64,000 nucleotides of DNA. Origin: Gnetum montanum. Taxonomy: Eukaryota; Streptophyta; Gnetopsida; Gnetales; Gnetaceae. Location of the stretch: NCBI GenBank assembly GCA_015680685.1, contig MNCI01001903.1, forward strand, positions 415,148-479,147, written 5' to 3'. The position numbers and the translations under genes were made by a program. This document shows positions 21,937-34,400 of this stretch, piece after piece (the stretch's first letter is position 1; every line of letters starts with the position of its first letter). The notes beneath the pieces were generated by a model, which did not search any database, was not told where the DNA came from, and saw only the letters and a program-made list of their open reading frames with translations.

Positions 21937-22828
21937 TGATGAGCAGTGGAGTATCCAACACCCAACCATACAAGATACGTGTTCATGTGCAATCCTAGTC
22001 GAACTCCTTAGATAAGCCAATGTGAATACACAAATAATTAGTTAGCATTCATGATCGTTGTCTTCCCATGTGAGCTAGTAAAATCATTGCATATGGTTTA
22101 ACTCATGGTGAGGTTTATGATATTGATGTTGTATTGGCCATTGTGCTCCTAATAAACATGAAGTAAACATAAAAGTTTCTAAATCTAGGTAACAGTGAAA
22201 CAAATCTAAACTAGCCTATATGATGATTAGTTGGTCCTAATCGTTTGGTCACACCTTGGACTTTGTGCAACTAATACTGGGATTACCAAGCACTACACTA
22301 CTAGATGTACTAAGTGAGTACTACTGGGTTACCAAGTAGTTACACTTATATGCTTGAGATCAGTCGTACTCATTCCTCTTAATGACATTAAAAGTAAATT
22401 GCAAGTAATCGTAAACATTGACTATGAAAATGGTAAATAGTAAACTAATTAAAAATAAAAATAAAACTAAGTATTGCTACAATGACATGCAAAGTAATCT
22501 TGGTCTTTATTTCTGGTCATGCAATGTGTCCAAGCACATCACACTCAAATAAAGACTTTTTTCAATCACTTAACATTACAATACAGGCACACACTGCTAA
22601 GTACTAAATTCAAGAAAACAAACTAAAAGAGTTCTATTACTAAGTTATAAAATCTACTACAGATCCATGCACCCAAGTGTTGCTTATATAGGTTGGCATG
22701 CATCCTATGATATTGTATATATGATAACGTATGGTGAGATATGATAACATATTTATGACATTGTAGATACGATATTCTAACTACAATATCGTTGGTTCAA
22801 AATTTTTTGGATTTATCACTAGGCATCA
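21937..22828 (-). mobile_element. 5' LTR of E1 (about 890 bp)
   Basis: It starts TGATGAGC and ends AGGCATCA. It is related to the LTRs at 24294 and 37677 and the fragment at 63402, sharing ACCATACAA...CATG near the start and a TTACCAAG(T/C) block in the middle. A minus-strand TATATAA is at 22685-22691. Upstream of it are repeated GATAT words (22708-22790). Confidence 0.75.
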
Positions 22829-23044
22829 ATGTAACAGTAAATATTATATATCTAAGGATCCCTTAATGGATTCAAGGTTCCCTTATCTCTATCCTTGAAT
22901 CTGCTTACTCAGGTTGGATATCTTTTAGTAAGTGTAGTAAGAACTCCAACATTATGCTTCATTGGAAAATGGAATCTAATTCTAAGTATCTATATTAACT
23001 TCTTCTTTCTTGATAAGTGTCATTGGAAAAAACTTGAGCTTATG
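22829..23044. other. Short region between E1 LTR and E2 gag
   Basis: About 215 bp with no feature I can support. It may be E2 sequence too diverged to align. Confidence 0.3.
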
Positions 23045-24293
23045 TCATTTGTTCTTAATGTTTTATAAGGTTCAAGAATCATGGAAGACTTGCAAATGAT
23101 TTTGAAAATCTATATTATAGCCTTCCTCAAATTGAGGAATGTTATTCATGTTTAACACCTTAATGTGGCTCTTCTTCTTATGCCTAGTTGGAATGCAAAT
23201 AGCCTCCCTAATATTAATAATACTTTTGGTAGCCAAAAGGAATTCATCATAGTTCTTTAGTTCATCATAGTCTTCATCATGATCATGACCCCCTCTATGT
23301 TCTCTACCATGCCTATGGCCTCAATATCTTTCTTTTTTTCCATTTAAATTTCTTTCTCTATCTTCATCACTATCTCTACCAAGATATCTATCCTAGTTTC
23401 TTCTTCAATCACTGAGAAGTTGTCAAACTTATCCCCCATTTGTGGCCCCATCTCCCAATCTATATTCATCCTTGTTAAAGCTAGATAATGAGGATGATGA
23501 AGAGAATGAAAAATTAGAAGATCCATGTTGATTTTCTATCCTTTCATGATCCCTCTGATTCTCGCTTCTTTGCCTGCTAGAGGACCTAGGCCTAAAGTTC
23601 CTTTACATGTTGGATCCTATTCCACCTATTCTTTAGTTACTTGTCAAGGCAAAACATAGTCAAGGATTACTAGTTTCATCAATGTTGAAGATAGAAGGCT
23701 ATTAATGATGGGATCTTCTTGTTTGGTAAACAATGTTTTTCTTTTCTAATTCAGCTATCAAGGAAATGTTAATGTGTTTACCATTAGAAAATTCATAGTA
23801 AACATTCATGAAATAATATTGGCTACATTATCCTTTTATGAACTTGTATCATATAGACATTTCATCAAGCACTTTATGCTAACTTACAGTAGCTGCTACC
23901 CCATTCTTAATCAATGTTATGGTGAGCATTGATGGATCTCCCTTATCAAGTAGCAACGTAATTTTTTCTTAGAGGTCCTACCATCTGATTGGTTCATCCT
24001 AGTGGAAGACAAAGGTGAATTCAAAATAGTAGAAATCTAGATAATGATGAATGACTTTCACTTGATAGGATACATTAGCATCATTATTATAATTGATCCT
24101 ATAACTATCCTTTATAGTGTTATTAGTAGATGGGAAATAAACCCTATGAGAAGTAAACATATTTGATCAAAATGTATATTATTATAAATTCTTTTTAATA
24201 TTTCTTGACAGAGAAATCATTAAAAATATTTTTATAATGATGTTATGTAATCTAACTTCCTAAACTATCAGTATCATCATTGTAATGGGCTAA
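23045..24293 (-). pseudogene. gag N-terminal remnant of E2
   Basis: It aligns by eye with the E1 gag around 12140-12300 (GCCTTCCTCAAATTGAGGAATG versus CCTCCTTCAAATTTGAGCATG) and with the E4 gag. Part of it (23882-24100) is present in reverse at 45172-45392. The region directly precedes the E2 LTR on the coding strand, as expected. All frames are broken. Confidence 0.6.
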
Positions 24294-25150
24294 TGATGAG
24301 CAATTGAGTACACCCTGCATCCAATCATATGACCCATAGGTATTGCAAGTGATCATTTCATAATCCATGAATGGTTACTATTACAAACACTTAGAAGTTA
24401 TTTGGTGAACCAATGATCATTGTCTTTCCACTTGGACTATTTATGACTCTAATGTATATGGTTTAGCCCATAATGATGTGCATAATTATGATGTCCTGAA
24501 GCATTAAACTAGCTAAATTAAAATTATAGAAATTAATTATTTAATCTAATGAATAATGGAATAAATCCTAATCTAGCCTAAGGATGGTGGGCATCCATTT
24601 CTAATTTTTCATACACATCATAGACTACTATAGCCACCATAGGGATTACAAAGCAATATGCTACTAAGTGTACTATGACTATTGGGCTATCAAAAAATTA
24701 CATGTTACATTCCAAAAAATTTGTACGTATTCCACTAATTCACTATCATGCATGGAAATGTAAACCGTTAAGCTAAGTACATTGGAATATAAGAAACATA
24801 GAAAACTAAATGCTTTGAAAAGTAATATTTATTCTAAGTCATAATGTTGCAATAAATAAGAAATAATCTCAAGCTTATTATTACCTTATAATGTGTTTAG
24901 GTATAAACCACTTGAATAAGATAGATAACTAGTTCGAATCCAAACTATGGGCACTCACTAACTACTACTAAAATTATGAAATAAAACTAATAAGGTCTAG
25001 CTCCAATTATAACTAAAAGATGCATTCAATGTGATAGGTAGGTAATATTTATAGCCAAGACCACCCTTGGATACCTTGCATTAGAACCTACAATATCATA
25101 TCTATGATATCCTACTTGAAACATTTATTTTTTATCAATACTAAGTCTAG
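24294..25150 (-). mobile_element. 5' LTR of E2 (approximate right end)
   Basis: It begins TGATGAGCAATTGAG and carries the family landmarks in the same order as the E1 LTR, including a TATA-like AATATTTATAGCC (minus strand) near 25055 and CAATATCATATCTATGATATCC just upstream of it. The right end is set near TTTATCAATACTAAG by comparison with E1 and is uncertain by about 20 bp. The primer site is no longer readable. Confidence 0.6.
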
Positions 25151-25439
25151 TACTATAAGCACATTACTTCTTACATCATAAATAAGTTTAATACCAATAA
25201 CATCCATTGATGTTCATAACTCCTACACATTATGAAAATGACTCCACTAGTCTTACCACATGGCATAAAAAGAATAAATGAGAAAAACATAAGGCTATAC
25301 ACCTTATAACATGCATATATATATGCATCAAACATGGAACTAGACCACATGACTTTATAACTTCTAACTAACATACAATGGACTAAGTAACATGAGGATT
25401 ATAAATTACTATATCTATGTTATTTTATGGTTTTTTTAA
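25151..25439. other. Unassigned AT-rich sequence
   Basis: About 290 bp between the E2 LTR and the E3 gag remnant; nothing recognisable. Confidence 0.3.
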
Positions 25440-27095
25440 CCTTTACTATTGGCTTGTGAGCCTTTTACATTTTTTACAACATTAGGCTAAAGTAGCCTTT
25501 GACAAATTGAATTATAAAATAATGAATACAAAATTTAAACATTGCAAAAAATACTAACATCATTGGAGGTAATGGAAAAATTTGAAGAGGATGATTAGGT
25601 GGATTTTTTTATAAATGAGAAGTGTAAAAAGAAAATTCATATTATTGGATAGTAGGTTGATGATATTTGGAAGGATAATAATAATGAGTTGTATGGGTAG
25701 CAAGACTAGTGGGAGAAACACATTTCTGTAAACAATAGCCATAAGAATCCATCTAGTGATAAGGATATTGTTTTCTAAATGGTGGCATCCCCCATGACTA
25801 TGGATTTGGATACTACAATTAATATTACTCTTGAAGTTTCAATAATGACTTATTTGGATAGTACTATGGTTAATTGGACCTCTTGTAATTGACTTGTGGA
25901 TATACAAACCTTTCAACATATATGTTTTTATGAACTTTGGATTAAGGGCATAGTTTTGTGACTCCTACATTAAAGTAATCATCTAGAACATGATTTTGAA
26001 AATCCCTTTTGAATGTTTATATTAACAGAATTTGTATTCATTGTTCCTATTTGAATTAGAATTAGACACCTTCTCAACCACACCCACTTTTTCTTTCTAC
26101 TTGTGGAGATCCTTTTCTTTTTATTTTCTTCTTTCTACTTTACTACTACTGCTTTTGCCTCTTTACATTCCAACATGAATCTTAATGTGTTTGTAATTTT
26201 TTCAATAACCACATCTTACATTTTATTGATCTTAACAACAATTTCAAATTAATGTGTATTTGGCAAATTCTTTTATTGAATCATCTCTTATAATGATTCA
26301 TATTAAATATCACATGTTCTAACTTCTTTTTTCTTATGGATGAGTCCTTGTTATATTCTTCGACATTCTATGGTTTCCTTAATTTTTCTTCTTTTTTGGC
26401 CACATAATCAATTATATTTTACACTCAATGGACATTCAATTCTGAGTCTTCCTTAGACATAGACTCTAAAAATTTCATGAGTCTTATTCTATAGCCAATT
26501 GATAATGTGGCAAATTGGCTCCTTCTAGGAGAAGTCATGGTCGAGGAATTAGTGAAGCAATGAGTAATACCTATTCAAGATTGCATATTAGTGATTTATG
26601 AATGTCACACTTCCACCCTTGGATTTATTTCCTAAAATTTCACACTCTTACATATGTCTAGAATTTCTTATTGAATGCCTCTAGCATAGTTCTCTATCTA
26701 TGGATGAAGTTAGACTCTAATGATCTATACTAACTCTTCACTTAATTGGTCAATGTCCAAGAAAATAGTTTTAACTTCTATTACTTACTTTCTATGTTTT
26801 AATCTTTTAATGTGATTCTACTTTTAATGTTCAAGTAGAACACACATAATATCATTTATCTAAATCACATTCCTTGTAGCTAAGAATGGTTCATCCTCAT
26901 TATTAGGCATGGTAATTTTTATATTTTAATCATTCTTATCTCACTAAATATTAAGTTTTGGTTCCCTTTGATCCGTTCTCCCTGCTATTGTTACCAAATT
27001 TCTTTTCATCCTTCTATGTTCTTCTTCATAGTCATCAAATAAGGAGAAATCATTAGAGGATGCATGTCAACTTTGCCTTCTCATAGAATTCATAT
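25440..27095 (-). pseudogene. gag remnant of E3
   Basis: Colinear with the E1 and E4 gag: the Pro/Tyr/Asn-rich C-terminal tail at 25560-25900, the acidic coiled segment at 26330-26560 (same place as the VAKEE segment of E1), and the capsid at 26560-26900. It is truncated at its N-terminal side by an LTR fragment of another family at 27096. Heavily mutated. Confidence 0.55.
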
Positions 27096-27412
27096 TGTAA
27101 CATCCCATTTCTAGATGTCATGACAAATGTCAAATATTCGTAACATTCAACATTATGCCTAAAGAAAATAATAGGGAAAATGTAGAAGAAAAATGAAAAG
27201 AATACTTTATTAATGTCGAATAATGTATATGGGTCATGCTCTAAGGGTTCCTTAGGGTTATCTTCCTTTGACATCTATCTCTTAGAGACAATCTAGTACT
27301 TCCACCATAGTTAGGCCTATAATGGGCTAGAAGGGATTACTAGTCACCTTTCTATCTTGCTTCACTTGACATGTGTTACTCACCTTTAATAACTTTGAAA
27401 CCCCTTCCTAAT
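27096..27412 (-). mobile_element. LTR fragment of CCR4-carrier family
   Basis: Reverse orientation: the LTR end TGTAACATCCC is at 27096. The body includes the block that reads MSKEDNP.EPLEHD in a chance frame also found at 39280 in another copy. It can be followed to about 27412 and then stops, so the U3 start is missing. No primer site adjoins. Confidence 0.6.
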
Positions 27413-27784
27413 ATGACTTTGTTTAGTGATTTATTTTATTATTTCAATGAATAAGTTTCATAACAAAAAGTATTTATTAGCAAAGGACAATACTCAATTT
27501 AATAAAACCATAATTGATCATATATAAGGCTAGGATTTTGGGTTATTAAAATATAATAAAAAATTCTATATTTTTAGAGTGATTTTATAACGCTATTTGG
27601 TATATAAAGATAAATATAGCTATATAACATAATTGAAAATTCCAAGTATAAGAATTTAAAATAGTAATTTTTTACAATAATGTAGTAATGTCATGTATAC
27701 AATGAATTTAATATAACATTTTCTACTATATTTCTAATGATTAGAATGAAAATATTCCAAATATAATGAAAACCTCCCTAAATA
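27413..27784. other. AT-rich gene-free stretch
   Basis: Very AT-rich, with no frame or repeat that I can assign. The pol remnant begins at its right edge. Confidence 0.4.
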
Positions 27785-28374
27785 CAAATTACGTCAAAGG
27801 ACCAGGCCAAGATAGCTTTCACAAGTCCTTGAGAGCCTTTTGCATATAAAAAGATGTTCTTTAGCCTTTGTAATACTCCTACAATCTTCCAATGTTTAGT
27901 CCTAAGCATCTTTTGGCAATAGATTGGTAGTGGTATGGAAATTTTCATGGATGACTTCTTCACCTATGGTACTAATTTTGAATAGGTATTGGACCATCTT
28001 GAGCAGGTACTTAAATGATGTTTAGAAACAAACCTGTGGCTCAACTAGTATAAGAGCCACTTGATGATCTGAGATGACATTATTTTAGATCACAAGATTT
28101 TAAAGAAAGGAATTGAGGCGAACCTTGAAAAAATAAGGGTCATCCAAGAAATAACCAAATAACCTTAAATTGTTAACTATGTGAGGTCAATCCTTGGTCA
28201 TATAGGTTATTATCAACACCTTATCAAAAATTTATGTAAAATCATTAAACCACTAGTAAAGCTTACCAAGAAAGATATAATCTTTACATGGACCAAGGAA
28301 TGCGAGCAAGCATTCCAACACATGAAGCAGAAGCTCATAGAAAATCCAATTCTACACATCCTAGATTGGTCCAA
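27785..28374 (+). pseudogene. Reverse transcriptase remnant, + strand Ty3 element
   Basis: The frame reads DQAKIAFTSP, then FAYKKMFFSLCNTPTIFQ, then the catalytic loop IFMDDFFTYGTNF, KSHLM, LDHKILKKGIEANLEKI and HIGYYQHLIKNL...KPLVKLTKKD. These are the palm and thumb motifs of Ty3/Athila-type RT, including the catalytic DD pair. The 28181-28432 part is open; elsewhere stops intervene. The N-terminal RT motifs are missing at the 5' edge. Confidence 0.85.
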
Positions 28375-28800
28375 ACCATTTCATATCATGATAGATGCAT
28401 CTAACTATGCCTTTGGAGTAGTTCTCACATAAATAGATGATAAAAATATTCATATTATATCCAATGTACAAATAGGAGCATTATGGATGTATAACTTAAC
28501 TACACCATCACTAATAGAACTCATGGTAGTGGTGTATGCCCTAGAAAAATTCAAGTACTGTGTGCTTAGATACCTAATTTTTGTATATATGGATTATAGT
28601 GCAATCTAATTCTTGGTGAACAAACCAATAGTAAGTCCCTATGTTATATGATAGTTGATGATCTTATAGGAATTTGATCTTACTATGGTGAATGGAAAAG
28701 GAACTGAGAATGTAGTTGTAGATCATTTATCTTGGTTAAGGTGGAATAAGATTGATGATGAAGAACTTTTATCTGATTAATTTTGAAATGAACTCCTCTT
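28375..28800 (+). pseudogene. RNase H remnant, + strand Ty3 element
   Basis: After RT the frame gives KPFHIMIDASNYAFGVVLT (first catalytic Asp in IDAS), LIELMVVVYALEKFKYC (catalytic Glu), YMDYSAI (D of the usual TDH) and GTENVVVDHLSWL, the last RNase H motif with its Asp. Stops occur between the motifs. Confidence 0.8.
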
Positions 28801-28939
28801 TGCTAAGTTCATCAAAGTTTAAGCACCAAGGATCACGAAATGGTATGATGAGTTCCTCTCATATGTACTCACATAGAAGACTTCTACATAATGAGATCAT
28901 AAGAAAAAAATAGCAATTTATTTACCAGATCAACTATTA

Positions 28940-29570
28940 CATGAAGATCAAAGGCAACCTCTACAAGATTTATGCCGATGACTTAGTAAGATGGTGTATA
29001 CCCACTGCAAATTAGTAGAGAGTCCTCCATGATGCTCATGAAGGTCCTTGTGAGGGCCACTACATACGAAGAAGGAAAACTAGAAAGATTCTTATGGTAC
29101 GATACTTTTGGCCGACAATCTTTATTGATGCTCATCATTTCTTCCATTTATGTAAAATATGTCAAAGAGATGAAGAAACGACCATCCAAATAAAAGAAAC
29201 CCAATAATGAATTGAATCATTGGAGCCTTTCAACCATTGGGGTATTGATTTCATTAGAACCATTACTCCCATGTCTAATGGAAAAGTCTACATTATTATT
29301 ATCAATAACTACTATACTATGTGGGCTAAAGCTATAGATGCATTTGATTGTACATCTACCACAACAACCCAATTTTTTCAACAATAGGTCGTAAACAAGT
29401 TTGGTGTTCCTAGAATACTAATTTCTAATAATGAAATACATTTTATAGATTCTAATTTTCACAAGTTAATGCAATGTTTAGGGGTGCAACATAAACTTAT
29501 AACACCTTATCACACCCAAGCCAATGGTCAAGAAATGTTAGCAGTAGGAAAATCACAAGACTTCTAACAT
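28940..29570 (+). pseudogene. Integrase zinc and catalytic domains, + strand Ty3 element
   Basis: It reads HDAHEGPCEGHYIRRRKT, then YFWPTIF, HLCKICQRDEE (zinc finger), FNHWGIDFIRTI (first catalytic Asp) and FGVPRILISNNEIHF, where the second catalytic Asp is replaced by Asn, then TPYHTQANGQEM. Integrase inserts element DNA into the genome; this copy is inactive through stops and the D to N change. Confidence 0.85.
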
Positions 29571-30110
29571 GAACCATTAGTAGATATAGGAAAGACTGGA
29601 GCACCAAACTTAACAATACTCTTTAGGTCTATTACTCAATATGGAAACTTCCTATAGGCTACTCTCCCTATGAATTAGTGTATAGAAGTTTACCCAAGCT
29701 TCTAATTCAAACTAAACTCTATACACATACAACTACTTATGAACTTCGTATAAATATTAACCTAGCACAAAAAGAATGACTTATGACACTTAACGTGCTA
29801 GATAAAAATTGAAGAGTAGTGCTAATGATGAATGAAGTGCACAAGGAACATAATAAATAACATCACAATGCACATATAATAGAAGTTACTTTCAAACTAA
29901 GAGACAAAGTTCTTTATTAGAATCCCATGCATGTACCACAATAAACTAAGTTCTAGATATTATGGGAAGGACCATACATTATCCATTCAACTTTTCCTTC
30001 TAGGGCTCAGATAATTTACCATCCAAAAACTCCTCAAAAACACATGTTAGTAAATGTCTAATAACTTAAACCATTCATGGTATCCTAAGTAACCACTGAT
30101 AATACTAACA
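29571..30110 (+). pseudogene. Integrase C-terminal region, + strand Ty3 element
   Basis: Decayed code following the core in several frames, with WKLPIGYSPYELVYR near 29645 and a KLRDKVLY-like and PYIIHSTFPSRAQI-like pair near 29900-30010. It corresponds to the C-terminal part of Ty3 integrase. No chromodomain is visible. Confidence 0.6.
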
Positions 30111-30814
30111 CCTCTAATCAAGAACAAGCATATTCCATTTTTCAAATCTCCTCCCTCCAACTTAGTTGTGGCAGAGATATTCATCTACCATAAAGCTTGA
30201 TGAGGAAAAAATATTTGTTTTGTTCCTTTTGTTTTATAATGTTCTTTATATTTTTTTTCATTTTCTTAATATTTTCTTAGTTATTTTATGTATTTCCTTT
30301 TATTTATTATTATCTTGTTCTTTTCTTGTTGATTTCATTCAATCTCATTTAAAATCTCATATTTTGTTCCATTGCTATTGTAAATTTTCAAAATTGTTGA
30401 ATGCAACTATCAAAGTTATGATTGATTAATAATAGAAAAAATTGTCCTTGGATTATGTTTCCTACTAATTTTCTATTAGTTTTCTAGTGGTATCATGGAG
30501 TGAGTTCACAATGTCCACCCACTTCATCTATTTCTTGTGGAGTCTACATCATGAGACCATGGGATTCCTTCACATTAAAACTAAAAATTAACACATGATC
30601 TTCTTACCTAATGAACTAGGAAATGAGAAAGTGAGAATGGAAAATAGTGTGATCTCAAGAGGACTTTATGTATTCTTTCTCAAACTCCTTCAGTTTTATG
30701 GATCTTCATAGATATCTCATCACTCCTTCTATTGAGCATAAAAAAAAAGCATATCTTTGCATGGTGTGGTTCCAATAAAAAAATAACATGAATTCAAAGT
30801 ACATTCCTTAGATA
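30111..30814. other. T-rich non-coding sequence downstream of pol
   Basis: Probably the 3' non-coding part of the same + strand element. A very T-rich run lies at 30210-30380. I see no LTR boundary before insertion B. Confidence 0.4.
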
Positions 30815-31269
30815 ATATCTGTTGGTGACCGTTTGGGACGCGATCGCCCACGAGTGTCCTCGAATAGGATTTAGGTGCCTGCTGGTCTCTAGCTACACCC
30901 AGGCCCAAATACCTCCAAATAACTCAGTAGTTAATGTGAGTATGTGTGTGTGCTGTTGTGGCGTGCGGTTGTATGAAATGTGACAATTTCGTTGCGTGTG
31001 AACTACAAATGACGTACCCTAAAGAGATTCAGCCAACTTTGTCCACTACTGTGAGTTATTGAAAGTTTCCTATTTTGTTCAACTACCTAGTCTACGCAGT
31101 CCTTATAATACCTTCTTGTAACAAGTAAAATTTTGCAAAAACATTTGAGCACAACTCCGCAAATCTACTCCTAATTTTTCCCATAGAAAGAGGTAGTTCC
31201 ACAAGAAAACTAGAAATAGAGCAAGATTCAATGGAAATAGACAGAAAAGAAAAGAAAGCAGATTTGTGT

Positions 31270-31754
31270 NNNNNNNNNNNNNNNNNNNNNNNNNNNNNNN
31301 NNNNNNNNNNNNNNNNNNNNNNNNNNNNNNNNNNNNNNNNNNNNNNNNNNNNNNNNNNNNNNNNNNNNNNNNNNNNNNNNNNNNNNNNNNNNNNNNNNNN
31401 NNNNNNNNNNNNNNNNNNNNNNNNNNNNNNNNNNNNNNNNNNNNNNNNNNNNNNNNNNNNNNNNNNNNNNNNNNNNNNNNNNNNNNNNNNNNNNNNNNNN
31501 NNNNNNNNNNNNNNNNNNNNNNNNNNNNNNNNNNNNNNNNNNNNNNNNNNNNNNNNNNNNNNNNNNNNNNNNNNNNNNNNNNNNNNNNNNNNNNNNNNNN
31601 NNNNNNNNNNNNNNNNNNNNNNNNNNNNNNNNNNNNNNNNNNNNNNNNNNNNNNNNNNNNNNNNNNNNNNNNNNNNNNNNNNNNNNNNNNNNNNNNNNNN
31701 NNNNNNNNNNNNNNNNNNNNNNNNNNNNNNNNNNNNNNNNNNNNNNNNNNNNNN
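31270..31754. other. Assembly gap (485 N)
   Basis: A run of N inside the shared module of insertion B. The apparent open frames across it are artefacts. The corresponding region of A is about 3003-3640. Confidence 0.95.
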
Positions 31755-31868
31755 TGAAATCTTTATTCTAGCAAGCCATCTTCCAAGAAATCTTCTTTAC
31801 AAATCTTCCAAGTGTGATGTGTGAAGTTCCTTCTTGTTCCCTTCTTCATGCTTCTCCCCCCTTCTTCC

Positions 31869-31876
31869 TTTTATAG
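31869..31876 (-). promoter_or_regulatory. TATA box of insertion B, minus strand
   Basis: Minus strand AACCCTATAAAAGG, at the same place relative to the ACTTCCCTACCTACC block as in A and C. Confidence 0.55.
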
Positions 31877-32059
31877 GGTTCAAAGGTAGGTAGGGAAGTA
31901 TCCAGCATTTCAATAATTATTTTTGCGGCTATGTTTCATTTGTTAGAAATATAATTATTTGTAAAATTAACTTTATGAAACAGTAAATACGCTATCTTTG
32001 GGGGAGGGTAAATATTTTTCAAGTGTTAATGTTTTCCAACACGGTTAACTGTGTTACTT

Positions 32060-32560
32060 TGCTTCCTCTGTGCGCGCTCCTTCCTTCCGCGATTTGCATT
32101 GCTTCTTCCTCCGGACTGCTCCGTCCGTTATTTTCCCTGCCCCCGCTCTGCATCGGATTGGCCCAAGGTCACGATTGCCGCTGTCGATTTGTGGCTGCCG
32201 TCGCCAAAACCCTGCCGCTGCTTTGCTACCGCCATTCCCGCGTCTCCCGCGTTTGCCATGGCTATGTCATCTATTGAACCCCAAAACACAATTGCAGTTT
32301 GAACAGCTTTTTCGCGGAGCTCGGCATCAGTTACTCATATCAACGGTGCAATAACTTGAATTTGAGAACCCCCTGCAATGGTGTCTTGCCCCTATTCGTG
32401 GGTAGCATCCAAGTTCGGCACATTCGTATTTTATTTGGTAGTTTTTTGCTGGTAACCATCCCGAATTGCAGGCATAGGCGTGGGCGTAGCAACCGGCTGC
32501 GTTCTGACCCTGTTTCATTCATCCGCTATCCTCTTTGGCCAGGAGATTAAGTTCATTGTA
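32060..32560 (+). pseudogene. GC-rich coding-like cargo in insertion B
   Basis: An island of clearly higher GC and CpG than its surroundings. It holds overlapping open frames of 60-94 codons in all three + frames and no identifiable domain. One + strand frame near 32480-32570 gives a hydrophobic Gly-rich stretch, AGIGVGVATGCVLTLFHSSA, preceded by a stop. Composition and absence from A and C suggest captured host gene sequence, perhaps leader and first exon, but I cannot name a gene. Confidence 0.35.
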
Positions 32561-33065
32561 GAAACAGAATAAAGAAACCCTTCGCGGCAAGTGTTTGACA
32601 AAATTTTAAGTGGAATATGAATGGATTTCTGGCATTTTCTTGGCAACATTTTAGCAGCAAGCATCACTGCGTTTTTATTGCCATTGATACTACGTTTTTT
32701 CTCTTGGTGTTTAATCCTGTTTCTGATAGTATTTAGTAACTGTTTCTTCTCAACACAGAGTTCATTTCCTCTATTCTTTGGCTTTCATAATTCAGAAAAC
32801 TTTCATCATTCTTGAAAACTCTTGGTTTACCAAAAGAACCACATCATTTTTGAATATTATTTATCCTTGATATATTTGTGGTCAGGCCCTGTATATTCCC
32901 TGTCTGCCACCGTTACTGAGCCAATCTAAGTTTGTAATGTGCTGAAATATCACATTCTTTGCCCAATGTAAGGTAAAAATCAAATATGTGTTTATCATCA
33001 TAAAACTCCTCCGAATCTTAAACACCTATTTCATTTTTATTCTTCTTAAGCAAACTAAAACTCCT
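32561..33065. other. AT-rich remainder of insertion B variable region
   Basis: T-rich, intron-like sequence. A hydrophobic frame at 32621-32815 is probably a by-product of T-richness. Confidence 0.35.
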
Positions 33066-33101
33066 GCTCCATGTAGTGGCTGAAAATGTGCCAACAATAT
33101 C

Positions 33102-34400
33102 ATGGGCTACAAGCACTGGTTATAGTGCTAGAAATACATGTTACTCATGCCTAAAGGCACTCCTCTAACTAAGGTCCTACTTACTTCATATTTATTCTTT
33201 CTGTCTTGGAGTGATAATGGTTGTCATGGGTTCTTGAGGTAGAATAGAAGGGATATATTAATGCAAGATCATTGAAATTAGAATGGACTTGGTCTAGACT
33301 TGTAATGAATTAGTATTAGATCATCTTAATCATAAATTTCACTAAGGATCCTACATGACTAGGATGCAGATTATCCATCCATCGTTCTCTAACTACCATC
33401 CACTGACTTGATCTTCTATCACCTTATTGTCTCGTATCATGGTAATTTTATAGTTTTATTTTACAGTTCACATAATCATAAGGCAATTGCTCATATGGGT
33501 GTGAAACTTAACTTAAAATAACCATTCATTATCCTAGAAACCTATGGACTCCTTGTGATGTAGTTCTACAAGGGCATACTTAGCATGTGCCTACCTTAGA
33601 AAGGATCCACTTACATTTGTTTTAGCTTAACTTAAGCTAAATTTCCTAACCATAGGTCATTTGTACACTTGATCATCGCAGTAGCCTTAAAAAATCTATT
33701 TTTTTGTTGTCTTTTCCTTGGACTATCCTTTAACAAATCATCTGATGCATTCTAATTACTTCTATTTTCTGAACCATACTCTCTTTCATGTTGTTTCTAT
33801 GATTCTTCATCTTTTTTTACTTCCATTTGTCTCTTATTTTGATCCAAAACTTACCCAAAATTCCTCAATTTTCAAGTGAAAAATTTACCTATGAATAGCT
33901 ATGTCAATGCATCCTCATCGATGTAGTGGGATGAGTCAATGTAGCCTTGTTGACACATAGCAAAAATACCATAGATATGTGCAATACTTAGATTATTTTT
34001 CATCATTTATTTTAAATAAAAAATGAGTTTTTATGATTTTTTAAAGCTAAAGAATCTTCCAAGAACTCTAACTTTCAAACTACTTACTTGAATTTGCCCA
34101 TTCTTTGATGCTTGAGCTACTAGAGGTATGCTTTACTTCATGGGGGCATTAAACATTAGGGTCTTACAAAAAATTTTCTAACTCTTCATGAATAAGATAT
34201 TAAAAGAATATTAAACTAATAATCACAAGAGATAATATCAACAATCAACCTCTGTTAGAATGTGAATAAAATAATAACATAAGCTTACAATCACTTAATA
34301 AGAACTTAATGATGAAATTCCAATATCTAACTAATATTCATTACTTGATCTAATACAGAAAGGTATCTAAAGAAATCAAAATATTATGCCTAAGAACTAA
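33102..34400. other. Gene-free stretch right of insertion B
   Basis: About 1.3 kb of unique-looking AT-rich DNA without supported features; it may belong to the + strand element interrupted by B. Confidence 0.35.

Larger units (their letters stand above)
30820..33096 (-). mobile_element. Insertion B: solo-LTR-like element, same family as A
   Basis: The ends are TGTTGGTGACC and GTGCCAACA, flanked by a perfect 5-bp duplication ATATC at 30815-30819 and 33097-33101. Its first 450 bp and the segment after the assembly gap up to 31903 match A closely. The last 30 bp also match A and C. The interior from 31904 to 33065 is unrelated to either. The length is 2277 bp including 485 unknown bases. Confidence 0.8.

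Noticed and set aside
24925-24945. tRNA B-box-like GTTCGAATCCA
   Set aside because: No A-box at the right distance and no cloverleaf; it lies in the E2 LTR and is probably chance.
31231-31824. Long open frame of 197 codons
   Set aside because: It runs across the N gap; the length is an artefact of unknown bases.
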